From assembly GCA_020721875.1 (NCBI GenBank), contig DYLX01000002.1, positions 17,050-79,972 on the forward strand: a stretch of DNA of 62,923 bases, given 5' to 3'. The position numbers and the translations under genes were made by a program. Below, piece after piece: positions 33,380 through 42,855 of this stretch. Below the pieces are notes generated by a model. It saw nothing but the letters and a program-made list of their open reading frames with translations. It did not search any database and was not told where the DNA came from. The stretch is from Leptospira biflexa (GTDB lineage: Bacteria; Spirochaetota; Spirochaetia; Treponematales; Rectinemataceae). Every line of letters starts with the position of its first letter. Position 1 is the first letter of the stretch.

Positions 33380-33433
33380 TCTCGCTCCTCCTACAGCGCC
33401 TCGAGTCGCGCATGAAACGCGGCAGGAGTGAGA
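33380..33433. repeat. Inverted repeat between convergent rsmE and pepF
   Basis: TCTCGCTCCT (33380-33389) and AGGAGTGAGA (33424-33433) pair over ten positions with one G-T pair around a 34-base loop. There is no T-tract on either side, so a terminator role is uncertain. Nothing else is visible in 33336-33481. Confidence 0.3.
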
Positions 33434-33481
33434 CTCTCGAATGAGCCGCAAACATGAGTGCTCACGGCCCATCCATTCGAT

Positions 33482-35296
33482 TCAGCCCTGCTCGCTGTTA
33501 GTGAGAAGGATCTCAAGTCGTGCGACATCCTCCGCGAAACGCGTGCAAGCCGCGCTCACCGGAGCCGGCGTGGACATGTCGACACCAGCCCTCTTTAGAG
33601 AATCGATCGGGAAACTACTCCCTCCAGCTTTTAGGAAACCGAGATACGCCTCCCGCTCTGCCACACCACCCGCGAGCACACGCTCCGCGAGCGCAACGCT
33701 TGCGGAGAGCCCTGTTGCGTATTTATATACATAGAATGCGTTGTAGAAGTGAGGAATCCTCAAACCCTCTAAGTCGGAGACCGCTTCAAATTCCAGATCC
33801 GGGCCAAAATACATCTCGAGGAGTTTTCGATATTCGCCCCGCAATACATCGATGGTGAGCGCCTCGCCTGATTCCACGATTTCGTGGGTGCGCTGTTCAA
33901 ACTCGGCAAACATAGTTTGTCTGAAAAGCGTCGCAAGGGTGTCATCGATGCGGTTCGCCACCAGATACGCTTTCTGTCGCTCGTCAGCGCTATGCTGATA
34001 GAGATAGTCAAAAACGAGCTGCTCATTGAAGGTGCTCGCGACTTCGGCCTCGAAGATCGTGTAGTTGTAACACATGAAAGGGTTGTTTCGCGCCGAGAAC
34101 CAGGAATGCATCGAATGACCACCCTCGTGTGCGATCGTAAAAAGGTCGTGCAACACATCGTCCTTATAGTTGAGGAGGATGTAGGGATCGCCTGAGAAGG
34201 TGCCCGCGGAGAAAGCGCCCGAACGCTTCCCCTTGTTCTCGTATCGATCGACCCACCCGCCGAGAAGCCCCGCGCGGAGTGTTGCGACATAATCGTCGCC
34301 GAGAGGCTTCAGTGCTTCGAGCACAATTCCTACCGCATCCTCATAGCTGTGTTTGGAGACCGATTCCTTCACGAGAGGCACGTACACATCGTAGTGCTTA
34401 AGACTTTCGAGCCCTAGTATTTCTTTTCTCAACTTGTAATAGCGATGCAGTGCAGGTAAATTCGCATGTACAGTCGCGATAAGGTTGTCGTACACAGCCT
34501 CTTCGACATTGTCGGGGAAGAGCGCCATCGACCGCGCGCTCGTATATTTCCGTGCCTGAGCCTGGTACTTGTCGAGTTTCACCGAACCCGCGTAGAGCGA
34601 GGCCAAGGTGTTCTGGTGCGCCTCATAGCGCGAATAGAACTGATTGTAGGCCCTTTTCCTGACTTCTCTGTCGGGCATGCGCATAAAGGATGCAAAGGTC
34701 GACTGCGAGAGCGCCACGGGACCCTCCGCAGTCTCCACCGTCCCAAAATCAAGGTCCACATTGGTAAGGATGCTGAATGTCTCCTGCGCGGTCTGAGCTA
34801 CCTCGGACTGCATGGCAAGAAGCCGCTCTTCGGCTTCTCCAAGCACATGGGGTCTGAAGCGCCTGAGCTTCTTTAGAAAAACGCTGTAGTCCGCGCACCG
34901 CGCATCCGCAAGGCATGCATTCACGAAATCTTCTTCGAGCGACTGTATCGCGGGATTGAGCCACGACCACGACGCCTGCCCGCGTGTGGAGAGTCCGACA
35001 AATCGTGCGTACATTCCCCGTGAAGCACTGTCGCCCTCATTTTCCGTCACTCTGAGGTGCGCATAGTATCCCAGCCGCTCTTCAAGCATGAGGTAGCGCT
35101 CATACGCGCCGAGTACCGCGATGAAGGTGGACCGATCCTTGCCGAATCCTCGATTTTTTGCCGCCTCGGCTTCAGGGATCATCGACTCCAGTACTGCAAA
35201 GCCCTCTTCCCACGCGGCGTCGCTCACAAAGAGGCTCGCGAGATTCCACTTGTGTTCGCGTGGCACCTCCGCGCGTTCCGGTATCATTTTAGCCAT
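33482..35296 (-). CDS. pepF: Oligoendopeptidase F
   Basis: 604 residues from ATG 35296, set by GGGAGA four bases upstream; the frame opens further upstream into the lacI end but without support. Family M3 zinc peptidase that cleaves short peptides (about 7-17 residues) in the cytosol. The zinc motif is HEGGH in FTIAHEGGHSMHSWF with the downstream Glu in FEAEVASTFNEQ; the N-terminal block EHKWNLASLFVSDAAWEEGF and the C-terminal VYKYATGLSASVALAERVL are family-typical. With an Opp system encoded nearby, it probably digests imported peptides. lacI is 46 bases upstream on the same strand and may be co-transcribed. Confidence 0.95.
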   Translation of the reverse strand: MAKMIPERAEVPREHKWNLASLFVSDAAWEEGFAVLESMIPEAEAAKNRGFGKDRSTFIAVLGAYERYLMLEERLGYYAHLRVTENEGDSASRGMYARFVGLSTRGQASWSWLNPAIQSLEEDFVNACLADARCADYSVFLKKLRRFRPHVLGEAEERLLAMQSEVAQTAQETFSILTNVDLDFGTVETAEGPVALSQSTFASFMRMPDREVRKRAYNQFYSRYEAHQNTLASLYAGSVKLDKYQAQARKYTSARSMALFPDNVEEAVYDNLIATVHANLPALHRYYKLRKEILGLESLKHYDVYVPLVKESVSKHSYEDAVGIVLEALKPLGDDYVATLRAGLLGGWVDRYENKGKRSGAFSAGTFSGDPYILLNYKDDVLHDLFTIAHEGGHSMHSWFSARNNPFMCYNYTIFEAEVASTFNEQLVFDYLYQHSADERQKAYLVANRIDDTLATLFRQTMFAEFEQRTHEIVESGEALTIDVLRGEYRKLLEMYFGPDLEFEAVSDLEGLRIPHFYNAFYVYKYATGLSASVALAERVLAGGVAEREAYLGFLKAGGSSFPIDSLKRAGVDMSTPAPVSAACTRFAEDVARLEILLTNSEQG

Positions 35297-35342
35297 ACTT
35301 TCTCCCTTCGGAAAATTATTTCGAATTCGCTCTGGTTCACTC

Positions 35343-36374
35343 TTAGGAAGAATGTCGTGTCGAATCACGGATAATGAGTGTGTGGGACAGGCGTATGTGG
35401 TTTCCAACTTGGCCCTCGAGCATTCGCATAACCATGGTAGCGGCCTCGATGCCCTTCTCCCTACCAGGCTGATGCACTGTGGTGAGCATTGGTGTCACGA
35501 GCACGCTCTCAGGGATATCGTCGAATCCCGCGATGGCGACATCCTCCGGGACCCGCAGAGCGAGATCCTTTGCCGCGCCAAGCGCGCCAATGGCCGCGAT
35601 ATCGGACATGGCGACGATGGCCAGGGGGCGCTCAATACGCATCAGGAGTTCTCTCGCACGCCTGTATCCATCCTCAGAAGACCCTCTGCAGTTCTGAATA
35701 GAAACCTGAGCGTCTCCGAGCGAAACTCCGTATTTCTCGAGGGCAAGCTGGAAGCCTTCGAGGCGCTGTTGCACCACGATGGAGCTGTGCCCCAATTCGC
35801 TCGGTTTGGATTCGGGCTCAAGCGACAGAATCGCGACTTGGCGGTATCCGAGTCCGAGCACATGCTCCATTATCTCCTGCGCCGCGGCGCGGTGGTCGAT
35901 GCCGATGTTGATCGTTGAGGATGACTCCTCACCATCGATGGTCACAAAGGGTTTTCTGTTCTTCTTCAACAGCTCGACGACCTCGTGGTCCGGGCCGACC
36001 CCGATGGTGATGAGCCCGTCGACGTAGGATTTTCTTGCGGCCTCCATGATCTTGCCCCGGATCAATGGGAGAATCGCGAGCGTATACTCACGCTGCTCGC
36101 AGGCTTCACCAATACCGCTCAAAACCTGAGCCATGTGAGGATTGGCAAAAATCTCGCCAATTTTCTGAGGCAGGAGAAGCCCTATGGCGCCCAGCCGCTT
36201 CGTAGTGAGCGATCTGGCGAAGGGATTTGGCACATACCCGAGCTCCTCTACGATCGATATAATCTTGGCGTAGGTCTCTTTCGATATACGATCGGGATAG
36301 TTAAGCGCGAAAGATACGGTGGTTTTCGAAACTCCAGCGCGCTCCGCGATCTCATTGATTGTAACTTTTGACAT
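35343..36374 (-). CDS. LacI-family transcriptional regulator
   Basis: 343 residues from ATG 36374; GTG 36392 would add six residues but overlaps the -10 box. Residues 1-50 form the LacI helix-turn-helix and hinge helix (VTINEIAERAGVSKTTVSFALN, FARSLTTKRLGAIGLLLP). The rest is a periplasmic-binding-protein fold for the effector, with GIDHRAAAQEIMEHVLGLGYRQVAILS and VPEDVAIAGFDDIPESVLVTPMLTTVHQP. The ligand is probably a sugar or nucleoside. Neighbour pepF is not a classical target. The LacI-type palindrome before the sugar transporter at 23611 is a candidate target. Confidence 0.92.
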   Translation of the reverse strand: MSKVTINEIAERAGVSKTTVSFALNYPDRISKETYAKIISIVEELGYVPNPFARSLTTKRLGAIGLLLPQKIGEIFANPHMAQVLSGIGEACEQREYTLAILPLIRGKIMEAARKSYVDGLITIGVGPDHEVVELLKKNRKPFVTIDGEESSSTINIGIDHRAAAQEIMEHVLGLGYRQVAILSLEPESKPSELGHSSIVVQQRLEGFQLALEKYGVSLGDAQVSIQNCRGSSEDGYRRARELLMRIERPLAIVAMSDIAAIGALGAAKDLALRVPEDVAIAGFDDIPESVLVTPMLTTVHQPGREKGIEAATMVMRMLEGQVGNHIRLSHTLIIRDSTRHSS

Positions 36375-36383
36375 AGCGAAAGA

Positions 36384-36412
36384 ATTGTACACAAAAGAAT
36401 AAGGCTCGTCAA
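36384..36412 (-). promoter_or_regulatory. Promoter of the lacI-family gene
   Basis: Minus strand: TTGACG (36412-36407), exactly 17 bases, TACAAT (36389-36384), each five of six to consensus. The ATG at 36374 is nine bases after the -10 with no Shine-Dalgarno sequence. This is one of the two clearest leaderless candidates in the window. Confidence 0.65.
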
Positions 36413-36480
36413 AGCTGTAAACGCTCCTTTTTAGCGCTACGATTGATTCGGAAATTCCTGTTCAAGCGTTGTTTTGGGTC

Positions 36481-36509
36481 TTCACTTTCGTGCCTGCGCC
36501 GCGTATCTT
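36481..36509 (+). promoter_or_regulatory. Promoter of the TGS/nucleoside-kinase gene
   Basis: TTCACT (36481-36486, four of six), exactly 17 bases, TATCTT (36504-36509, four of six), then ATG 36518 eight bases later without a Shine-Dalgarno sequence. Confidence 0.4.
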
Positions 36510-36517
36510 TTTATGAT

Positions 36518-38197
36518 ATGGACTTAATCACGATCAAAATCGAAGGTTTCTCTGATGTCAATGTTCCCGTGGGGACACGCGCCGACAGCATTCTCGCCCA
36601 CGCGGGAGTCCGCGAAGGTACTAGCCAGGGTGGTAGGCCCTTTCCACCCGTTGCGGTGTTTGTCAACAATGAACTCGCAAGCCTCAGTGCCCCTCTCAAC
36701 GCGAGCTGCCAAATTACACCTGTCTATCCCGATTCACCATTGGGCGCCGAAGTGTACCGCCGCTCGCTCTGCTTCGTGCTGGCAATGGCGGCACGTGAAA
36801 TCGCACCCCAGCGCCGCCTCATCGTGAGCATGGCCATAGGTAACGGTTACTACCACTACTTCGATGACGACAAACCAATAACCCCGCAGCTCCTCGAGCG
36901 TATCGTAAGCCGTATGCGAAGTATCATCGAAGCCGATATGCCCATTAATATTGTCTCACGCTCATGGAGCGAAGCCCTCAGCGGTTTTGAGCGATCGAAT
37001 CAGGTCGATACTGTTTCGCTTATGGAGTATTTCAACGACCCCTTTGTGCAGGTCAATGAGTGCGGAGGCCACCACGACCTCCATATCGCCCCGCTCGTGC
37101 CACGCACGGGGCTCCTGAGTGTTTGGGAACTCATACCCTACCGCCGTGGCATGCTGCTTCGATTTCCCCACACCAAGACGCCCTACGAGATGGATGCATT
37201 TGTCGACATACCCGTGCTCTACAATATCGCCGAAGAGTACGAGAAGAAGGCGAAAGTGCTAGGTGCAGGATCGATTGGGGCGCTGAACCGCATTACGCAA
37301 TCTGGTCAGATGCAGGAGTATGTGCTCGTTGCGGAGGCGCTACAGAATAAAAAACTCGCCTCGATCGCAGACATGATCGCCGAGCGGTCCGACAAGACCA
37401 AGGTTATTCTGATTGCAGGACCATCGAGTTCAGGTAAAACCACCAGCGCAAAAAAACTCTCCGTGCAGCTCCGAGCTCTTGGCTTCAACCCCATCCATAT
37501 CGAGCTCGACAACTACTTCGTCGATCGAAGCCACACTCCCCTCGATGCCGATGGAAAGCCCGACTTCGAATGCCTCGAGGCCCTCGACGTTGAGTACCTC
37601 AATCAACAGCTGCTCGAGCTTTTCGAAGGCAAGGAGATCGAGTTGCCGGTGTACGATTTCAAGAGCGGGACGCGCAAAGCCTCAGGAACTTTTGTCAGCA
37701 TGAAGCGCAACGAACTCTTCATCCTCGAAGGCATCCATGGTCTCGACGAGCGCCTCACACCCCACATTCCAACCGAAAATAAGCTTAAAATCTATGTGTC
37801 CGCCCTTACCCAGCTCAACATCGACGACCACAACCGGGTACGCACCACGGACTACCGCCTCTTACGCCGCATGGTGCGCGACTACAACTTTAGAGGACAC
37901 GACGCGCGATCGACGCTGGGCATGTGGTCTTCGGTCCAGCGTGGTGAGCGGCTCTACATTTTCCCCTTCCAGGGATCGGCGGATATCGCCTTCAATTCTG
38001 CGCTCGACTATGAGCTTGGCGTGCTCAAAGTGTTCGCTGAGCCACTCCTGCAGGCGGTTAAGCCCTTCCACCCCGAGTACTCAGATGCGCGGCGTATTCA
38101 GGCCTTCATCTCGAGAATTTCGCCTATTTCGCCGCAGTATGTGCCGAGCGACTCGATTCTACGCGAATTCATCGGCTCGAGCGTGTTCAAGTATTAG
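36518..38197 (+). CDS. TGS-domain nucleoside (uridine) kinase-like protein
   Basis: 559 residues from ATG 36518 ([13 protein letters not shown]). Residues 1-65 are a TGS domain. Residues about 70-230 resemble the second additional domain of threonyl-/alanyl-tRNA synthetases ([26 protein letters not shown] and [14 protein letters not shown]). The rest is a phosphoribulokinase/uridine kinase domain: Walker [17 protein letters not shown] near 300, then [35 protein letters not shown] and a substrate-site segment [15 protein letters not shown]. The same three-part layout is known from Thermotoga and other spirochaetes; the substrate is unproven. It overlaps the oppF end tail-to-tail by 11 bases. 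Confidence 0.88.
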   Translation: MDLITIKIEGFSDVNVPVGTRADSILAHAGVREGTSQGGRPFPPVAVFVNNELASLSAPLNASCQITPVYPDSPLGAEVYRRSLCFVLAMAAREIAPQRRLIVSMAIGNGYYHYFDDDKPITPQLLERIVSRMRSIIEADMPINIVSRSWSEALSGFERSNQVDTVSLMEYFNDPFVQVNECGGHHDLHIAPLVPRTGLLSVWELIPYRRGMLLRFPHTKTPYEMDAFVDIPVLYNIAEEYEKKAKVLGAGSIGALNRITQSGQMQEYVLVAEALQNKKLASIADMIAERSDKTKVILIAGPSSSGKTTSAKKLSVQLRALGFNPIHIELDNYFVDRSHTPLDADGKPDFECLEALDVEYLNQQLLELFEGKEIELPVYDFKSGTRKASGTFVSMKRNELFILEGIHGLDERLTPHIPTENKLKIYVSALTQLNIDDHNRVRTTDYRLLRRMVRDYNFRGHDARSTLGMWSSVQRGERLYIFPFQGSADIAFNSALDYELGVLKVFAEPLLQAVKPFHPEYSDARRIQAFISRISPISPQYVPSDSILREFIGSSVFKY

Positions 38198-39137
38198 AGC
38201 TATACATTTTTTGGTACTCTTCAGCCTCGCGGTCGTTGGCCAGTACAAAATGCCCCGGAAAGAGCTCGCGCCAGGTCGGACCCTGCTTCGAGTAATCGTG
38301 CATTGTTTCAGGATCGTACACGAGGAGCTGCTTACTCTTCTCAAGGTCGGGATCGGGCATGGGCACCGCCGACAGAAGCGAGCGCGTGTAGTAGTGTAGG
38401 GGCCGGTTGAAGAGCTCCTCAGTTTGGGCGAGTTCCTTGAGTTCACCCTGGTGAATTACCGCAATTCGATCTGCAAAGTAGCGCACCACAGTTAAGTCGT
38501 GCGCGATGAAGAGATACGAGAGCCCACGCTCCTTTTTGAGATCCTTAAGAAGATTGAGCACCTGGGCGCGAATCGAGACATCGAGGGCCGAGATCGGCTC
38601 GTCAGCGATGATGAATTTCGGCTCCATTACGAGCACGCGCGCGATACAGATGCGCTGGCGTTGGCCGCCCGAAAACTCATGGGGATAGCGCTCGGCGTGT
38701 TCTTCCAGCAAGCCGACATCGCGGAGAGCGCGAAAAACTTTGGAGCGACGCTCCTCTTCTCCCGCGAAGAGATTGAAGTTATAGAGGCCCTCGGACACGA
38801 CATAGTCAATAGTCGCGCGTTCGTTGAGCGACGCCATTGGGTCCTGGAAAACCATCTGGATGTTGCGAATGACCCAGGAGTCCGTCTCTTTATCAATGAC
38901 ACCTGAGATACGCTTGCCCTTGAAGTAGATCTCACCATGGCTCGCGGGATTAATGCGTATGATCGTGCGGCCGATGGTGGTTTTACCGGAGCCTGATTCG
39001 CCGACAAGGGCGAAGGACTCCCCTTCCATGATATCGAAACTAACGTTCTTCACTGCGGTGAAGGATGTGTTTCCATTCTTGAAGGTCACTTCGAGGTTTT
39101 TAATGGAAAGCATTGGTTCTCTGTTGATGCCGCTCAT
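38187..39137 (-). CDS. oppF: Oligopeptide ABC transporter ATP-binding protein OppF/AmiF
   Basis: 316 residues. One of the two ATPases of the oligopeptide importer. Walker [16 protein letters not shown] near residue 45, Q loop [11 protein letters not shown], signature [15 protein letters not shown], Walker [13 protein letters not shown], switch His in FIAHDLTVV. The C-terminal extension after residue 230 ([18 protein letters not shown], then [10 protein letters not shown]) is typical of the OppF branch. The start shares one base with the oppD stop. It is the last gene of oppA-oppB-oppC-oppD-oppF. Confidence 0.95.
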   Translation of the reverse strand: MSGINREPMLSIKNLEVTFKNGNTSFTAVKNVSFDIMEGESFALVGESGSGKTTIGRTIIRINPASHGEIYFKGKRISGVIDKETDSWVIRNIQMVFQDPMASLNERATIDYVVSEGLYNFNLFAGEEERRSKVFRALRDVGLLEEHAERYPHEFSGGQRQRICIARVLVMEPKFIIADEPISALDVSIRAQVLNLLKDLKKERGLSYLFIAHDLTVVRYFADRIAVIHQGELKELAQTEELFNRPLHYYTRSLLSAVPMPDPDLEKSKQLLVYDPETMHDYSKQGPTWRELFPGHFVLANDREAEEYQKMYSSNT

Positions 39138-40204
39138 TACTTCGCCTCCGATGTCAGCGGGGAATGCCGTTTACCACGCTCGCGCATGGTTTTAACCGCC
39201 TCGGGCGGTTCCGCGTCGGGAGCGAGCGGATCGAGAAGCCAGGTTTTCGCGAAGTGTGTGTCGCTAATCTGATAGAAAGGAGGCTCTTCCTCAAAGTCGA
39301 TCTTGAGCGCATACTTATTGCGCGGCGCAAAGGCATCACCCTTAATCTCGTTGAAAAGGGTCGGCGGCGTGCCTGGAATGGCGTAGAGTGGCTTATCCTT
39401 TTCTGCGAGGGTCGGTAGAGAAGAAATGAGAGCCCAGGTGTAGGGGTGCCGCGGGTCGTAAAAGATCTCACGCACCGTGCCGTATTCTACAATTTGTCCC
39501 GCGTACATTACTGCCACTCTATCGGCGACATTTGCCACCACACCAAGATCATGCGTTATGTATATTGTTGTAAACCCATATTCTTTTTGCAAATCTCGAA
39601 TAAGATCAAGAATCTGCGCTTGAATGGTGACATCGAGGGCGGTGGTGGGCTCGTCACAAATGAGAATCGTGGGTTTACACGCGAGCGCAATCGCGATGAC
39701 AATGCGCTGGCGCATGCCGCCGGAGTACTGGAAGGGGTAATCGTTGAAGCGCTGCTCCGCGTTCTTGATTCCTACTCGCTCCATAAGCGAGCGCGCAATC
39801 TTCTTTGCCTCCACTGTGGGCAACTTTTGATGTTTTTCGATAACCTCGGTGATCTGGATGCCAATTTTTTTGAGCGGATTGAGGCTTGTCATGGGGTCCT
39901 GGAACACGGTCGAAATTTTCGCGCCGCGTATAGTCTCCCATTGTTTGTCGGTTTTTAGAGCAGTGAGCTCCTGCCCCTCGAAAATAATCGAGCCGGACTC
40001 GATCCGCCCGTTCGATTCGAGCATCCCAGTGAAAGTCTTGGTGAGCACGGTCTTTCCGCTCCCCGATTCTCCGACGATCGCGAGCGTCTCGCCGTTGTAG
40101 AGGTCCATAGAAATGTGACGAATCGCGGTAAGCTCCTTGTTACGCACCTTGAATTTGACGACGAGGTCTTTCACTGAAAGTATGACATTTTTCGTGGTTT
40201 CCAT
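39137..40204 (-). CDS. oppD: Oligopeptide ABC transporter ATP-binding protein OppD/AmiE
   Basis: 355 residues from ATG 40204 with AAGGAG six bases upstream; the frame continues into oppC but the Shine-Dalgarno site decides. Walker [17 protein letters not shown] loop [13 protein letters not shown], signature [15 protein letters not shown], Walker [14 protein letters not shown], switch His [22 protein letters not shown]. The C-terminal stretch [15 protein letters not shown] and the cysteine-poor tail are typical of OppD. The length equals that of streptococcal AmiE, as far as I recall it. It pairs with OppF in energising transport. Confidence 0.95.
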   Translation of the reverse strand: METTKNVILSVKDLVVKFKVRNKELTAIRHISMDLYNGETLAIVGESGSGKTVLTKTFTGMLESNGRIESGSIIFEGQELTALKTDKQWETIRGAKISTVFQDPMTSLNPLKKIGIQITEVIEKHQKLPTVEAKKIARSLMERVGIKNAEQRFNDYPFQYSGGMRQRIVIAIALACKPTILICDEPTTALDVTIQAQILDLIRDLQKEYGFTTIYITHDLGVVANVADRVAVMYAGQIVEYGTVREIFYDPRHPYTWALISSLPTLAEKDKPLYAIPGTPPTLFNEIKGDAFAPRNKYALKIDFEEEPPFYQISDTHFAKTWLLDPLAPDAEPPEAVKTMRERGKRHSPLTSEAK

Positions 40205-40214
40205 GGTCGGCTCC

Positions 40215-41141
40215 TTATCGGTGGGTACGCGGATCGGAGGCATCCGCGAAAAGCTGGCCTACAATGTAGAACGAAATAGTAATGAGGCCGAGCACGATGC
40301 CGGGGAACACGATCATATGCGGGTAGGTATCGACGAAAGACCAGTATGAGTCAATCATCCTCCCGAGCGAGGGATAAGTCGTTGGAAGGCCTATTCCCAA
40401 GTATGAAAGCACGGTTTCCGTGTTGATGAGACCGGGTATCTCCTGATAGATGAGCGTGGCGATGACCGAGACCATGTAGGGGAGGATATTGCGCGTTACC
40501 ATGCGCTTGATCGGGGTGCCGAGGCAACGTGAGGCGAGGTTGTACTCGCGGTCGCGGATTATCATAACCTGAGTACGTATGAAAAAGGCTATGCCGAGCC
40601 ACCCTGTAATGGTCATTGCAAGGATTATCTGCCAGAATCCTCTGCCAAATATGTACATGAGCATCATCGACTGGAGGATACCCGGAACGTTCGAGACAAC
40701 ATTATACAAACCCAGCAGAATCGGATCGATCCGCTTCGAGTAACCCCACACCGCACCCAAGATGATTCCAATACCGATATTAATGGCGGCTGCGATGAAA
40801 GCAATCGACAGCGACATGCGCGTTCCCGCCCAGACAACGTCCCACATATCGTTGCCTCGGTCGTCGGTGCCAAACCAGTGCTGTGCCGAGGGTTTCAGAT
40901 ACCAGGTTTCAGGACGGTTAATATTCGGTGCTTGCGCGGGATCGTAGCCTGATAGGAGTGGCTGTATGAAAGCCATCAGCGTCATCGACAGCAGCAGTAC
41001 GAGCCAGAAAATCGACCATTTCTTCTTGAAGAATGTCTGAAACACGCTCTTCCAGTAGGAGTACTTTGGTCCCGCGATGTGTTCGGACTGCAATACATCG
41101 AATGTCGCGTAGGTGAATCGTTCGGCGGTCTTTTCAGTCAT
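40215..41141 (-). CDS. oppC: Oligopeptide ABC transporter permease OppC/AmiD
   Basis: 308 residues; GAGG six bases before the ATG. Six membrane helices; a cytoplasmic N-terminal segment (about 35 residues) precedes the first. The periplasmic loop has the family motif HWFGTDDRGNDMWDVVWAGTRMSL, and the ATPase-contact loop is ASRCLGTPIKRMVTRNILPY. It lies three bases from oppB and ten bases before oppD, all one operon. Confidence 0.95.
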   Translation of the reverse strand: MTEKTAERFTYATFDVLQSEHIAGPKYSYWKSVFQTFFKKKWSIFWLVLLLSMTLMAFIQPLLSGYDPAQAPNINRPETWYLKPSAQHWFGTDDRGNDMWDVVWAGTRMSLSIAFIAAAINIGIGIILGAVWGYSKRIDPILLGLYNVVSNVPGILQSMMLMYIFGRGFWQIILAMTITGWLGIAFFIRTQVMIIRDREYNLASRCLGTPIKRMVTRNILPYMVSVIATLIYQEIPGLINTETVLSYLGIGLPTTYPSLGRMIDSYWSFVDTYPHMIVFPGIVLGLITISFYIVGQLFADASDPRTHR

Positions 41142-41144
41142 ACA

Positions 41145-42662
41145 CTACCTCGCTTCCTTTCTGGCCGCCAAGCTGATCCTCGGGTCGACGATCGTCACAA
41201 GGATATCGCCGAGGAAGATCGCAAAAACAGAGATGAAGGTGAATATGAAGGTCAGCGCGATGATCATCGCGTTGTTGTAATCCGAAATGGAGCTTGGGAA
41301 CATTTTACCCATGCCTGGCACCGCATAGAAGCTCTCGGTGATCAGCGCGCCTGCGAGGGTACTAATAACCGCCATGGGAATACTGTGCACAATCGGGATG
41401 AGCGCATTCCTCACGATGTGGCGGAAGAACACTTCCGACTGCGTGAGGCCCTTGGAGCGGGCAAACTTCACGTAATCGGCGTTCATCTGGTCGACCATGT
41501 AGCGCCGAATCCATAACGCCTGGCCCGCAATGCCGCCCAGCGAGAGCGACAATGTCGGCAGTATGTAGGAGAGGAAATTGTGGGCCCCCAAGAAGGGGAA
41601 CTTATCCGGCAAGCCCAGCACCTTCATGCCGATGCGCGCAAAAAGCGCAATGTAGAGCAGTGTCGGGATTGAGCTTATAAATACAATGTAGGCCATTGTC
41701 GCCTTGTCGAACATCTTGTCCTTGCGCATCGCTGCGACCACACCGATCGTGAGTCCGATCGCAAGCGAGATAATGAGCGACATGATGCCGATACGAAAAG
41801 AGGTGCCCATCATCGACGGATCCTGGTAAATATTATTGCCATCCGCATAGTGGTCGTCGAACTTGTTCTGATCGAGGCGGTCGAGATCAGGTTTGTACTT
41901 CAGCGTGTGTTCGTCGATCGAGGTGTAGAAGGTTGTCTCTATTCCGTTGATCTCTGTGGTGATCTCCCGGCGATCGGTCCTGCCCTGCCCCATGCCGATG
42001 ACATCGAGCACCGGTACGCCATCGTAGCTCGGGTACGACAGCCCCATGTAAAGGTGAATGATGTTCTGGTGGAGGAAGGGGAATTCTCCATCGATCCAGA
42101 TCTGGTACTTGTAGAGCGTGCCCGAAGCCGCCAGCGCAGGCATGCCGTTCCAGTCTTTTGTAAAATAGTAACCACGCTTTAAATTGGGATTGTTTGGATC
42201 GTGAATTCGCCACGGAGTATCGATTTGTATGAGATTCGCGTACCACTTGAGTACTCGTGTCATGGTCGGAATATTCTTGTAAGCGTACAAGTATCCGGTG
42301 AGTGGCTGGGTCTCAACCGAGTAACCTTTTGCCTGCATGTCAGCCCTAAAGCGTTCATAGAACGACGAGCCTGACTCCAACGAGGCGCTTACCTTCTCTG
42401 ATTCATCTCCGTACACCGATTGGGCGTACTCCTTCATTGTCATGTAGTCGATGTATCCAAGCCTCTTCCATGTGCGGAACTTGTAATCCTGGTACTCATC
42501 TGGTCGATTGGCAAGCTTTTGGAGCATCTGATCGCCCTTAAAGACGAGCTGTCGTGGTATGCAGGAGAATACAAGAAAAACCGTCAATGTCGAAACTAGG
42601 AATACAGAAAACAATGATTGGATAATCCTTTTGAGTACATATCCTTTCATGGAACCCCGCAT
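41145..42662 (-). CDS. oppB: Oligopeptide ABC transporter permease OppB/AmiC, long form
   Basis: 505 residues from ATG 42662; ATG 42650 (MKGYVLKR, with GGGG before it) is an alternative. The usual OppB is about 310 residues; here about 200 extra residues sit between the first helix (near 15-32) and the conserved permease core, predicted outside the membrane (contains KGYYFTKDWNG-like and YSYDGVP-like segments). The same enlarged loop occurs in streptococcal AmiC. The core shows IVFISSIPTLLYIALFARIG, SLGGIAGQALWIRRYMVDQMNADYVKFARSKGL (ATPase-contact loop) and AGALITESFYAVPGMGK. A 27-codon ORF ends directly before ATG 42662 and may couple translation. Confidence 0.93.
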   Translation of the reverse strand: MRGSMKGYVLKRIIQSLFSVFLVSTLTVFLVFSCIPRQLVFKGDQMLQKLANRPDEYQDYKFRTWKRLGYIDYMTMKEYAQSVYGDESEKVSASLESGSSFYERFRADMQAKGYSVETQPLTGYLYAYKNIPTMTRVLKWYANLIQIDTPWRIHDPNNPNLKRGYYFTKDWNGMPALAASGTLYKYQIWIDGEFPFLHQNIIHLYMGLSYPSYDGVPVLDVIGMGQGRTDRREITTEINGIETTFYTSIDEHTLKYKPDLDRLDQNKFDDHYADGNNIYQDPSMMGTSFRIGIMSLIISLAIGLTIGVVAAMRKDKMFDKATMAYIVFISSIPTLLYIALFARIGMKVLGLPDKFPFLGAHNFLSYILPTLSLSLGGIAGQALWIRRYMVDQMNADYVKFARSKGLTQSEVFFRHIVRNALIPIVHSIPMAVISTLAGALITESFYAVPGMGKMFPSSISDYNNAMIIALTFIFTFISVFAIFLGDILVTIVDPRISLAARKEAR

Positions 42663-42746
42663 TCAGCCGAGCATTATGCTTAGCACTGTCGATGGATAAG
42701 GGAGGAACCTGCGGTTTCGCACATTGCAGAGATCCTTTCTTGTCAT
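42663..42746 (-). CDS. Possible 27-residue leader peptide before oppB
   Basis: ATG 42746 has a good Shine-Dalgarno site (GGAAAGGA, six to seven bases upstream). The frame of 27 codons (MTRKDLCNVRNRRFLPYPST...) ends in a TGA that directly touches the oppB ATG at 42662. Arginine- and lysine-rich at the start. It could be a translational coupler for oppB; it could also be chance. No similar peptide is known to me. Confidence 0.35.
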   Translation of the reverse strand: MTRKDLCNVRNRRFLPYPSTVLSIMLG

Positions 42747-42803
42747 AATAAATCCTTTCCGCGATTTTTGCAATGATACATTGATCCGTGAGCTGCAGCT
42801 CCG

Positions 42804-42834
42804 AAAAAAAAGCGCCTGCCGCGGAGGCAGGCGC
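42804..42834 (-). terminator. Strong Rho-independent terminator between oppA and oppB
   Basis: Minus strand: GCGCCTGCC (42834-42826) pairs perfectly with GGCAGGCGC (42820-42812), loop of five, followed by eight T (42811-42804). It lies 22 bases after the oppA stop, so oppBCDF depend on read-through or a weak internal promoter and the binding protein is made in excess. Confidence 0.9.
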
Positions 42835-42855
42835 CCATTATCTATTGATCAGGTA

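Noticed and set aside
33380..33433. Terminator between rsmE and pepF
   Set aside because: The inverted repeat is real, but the loop is 34 bases and there is no T-tract, so it is listed only as a repeat.
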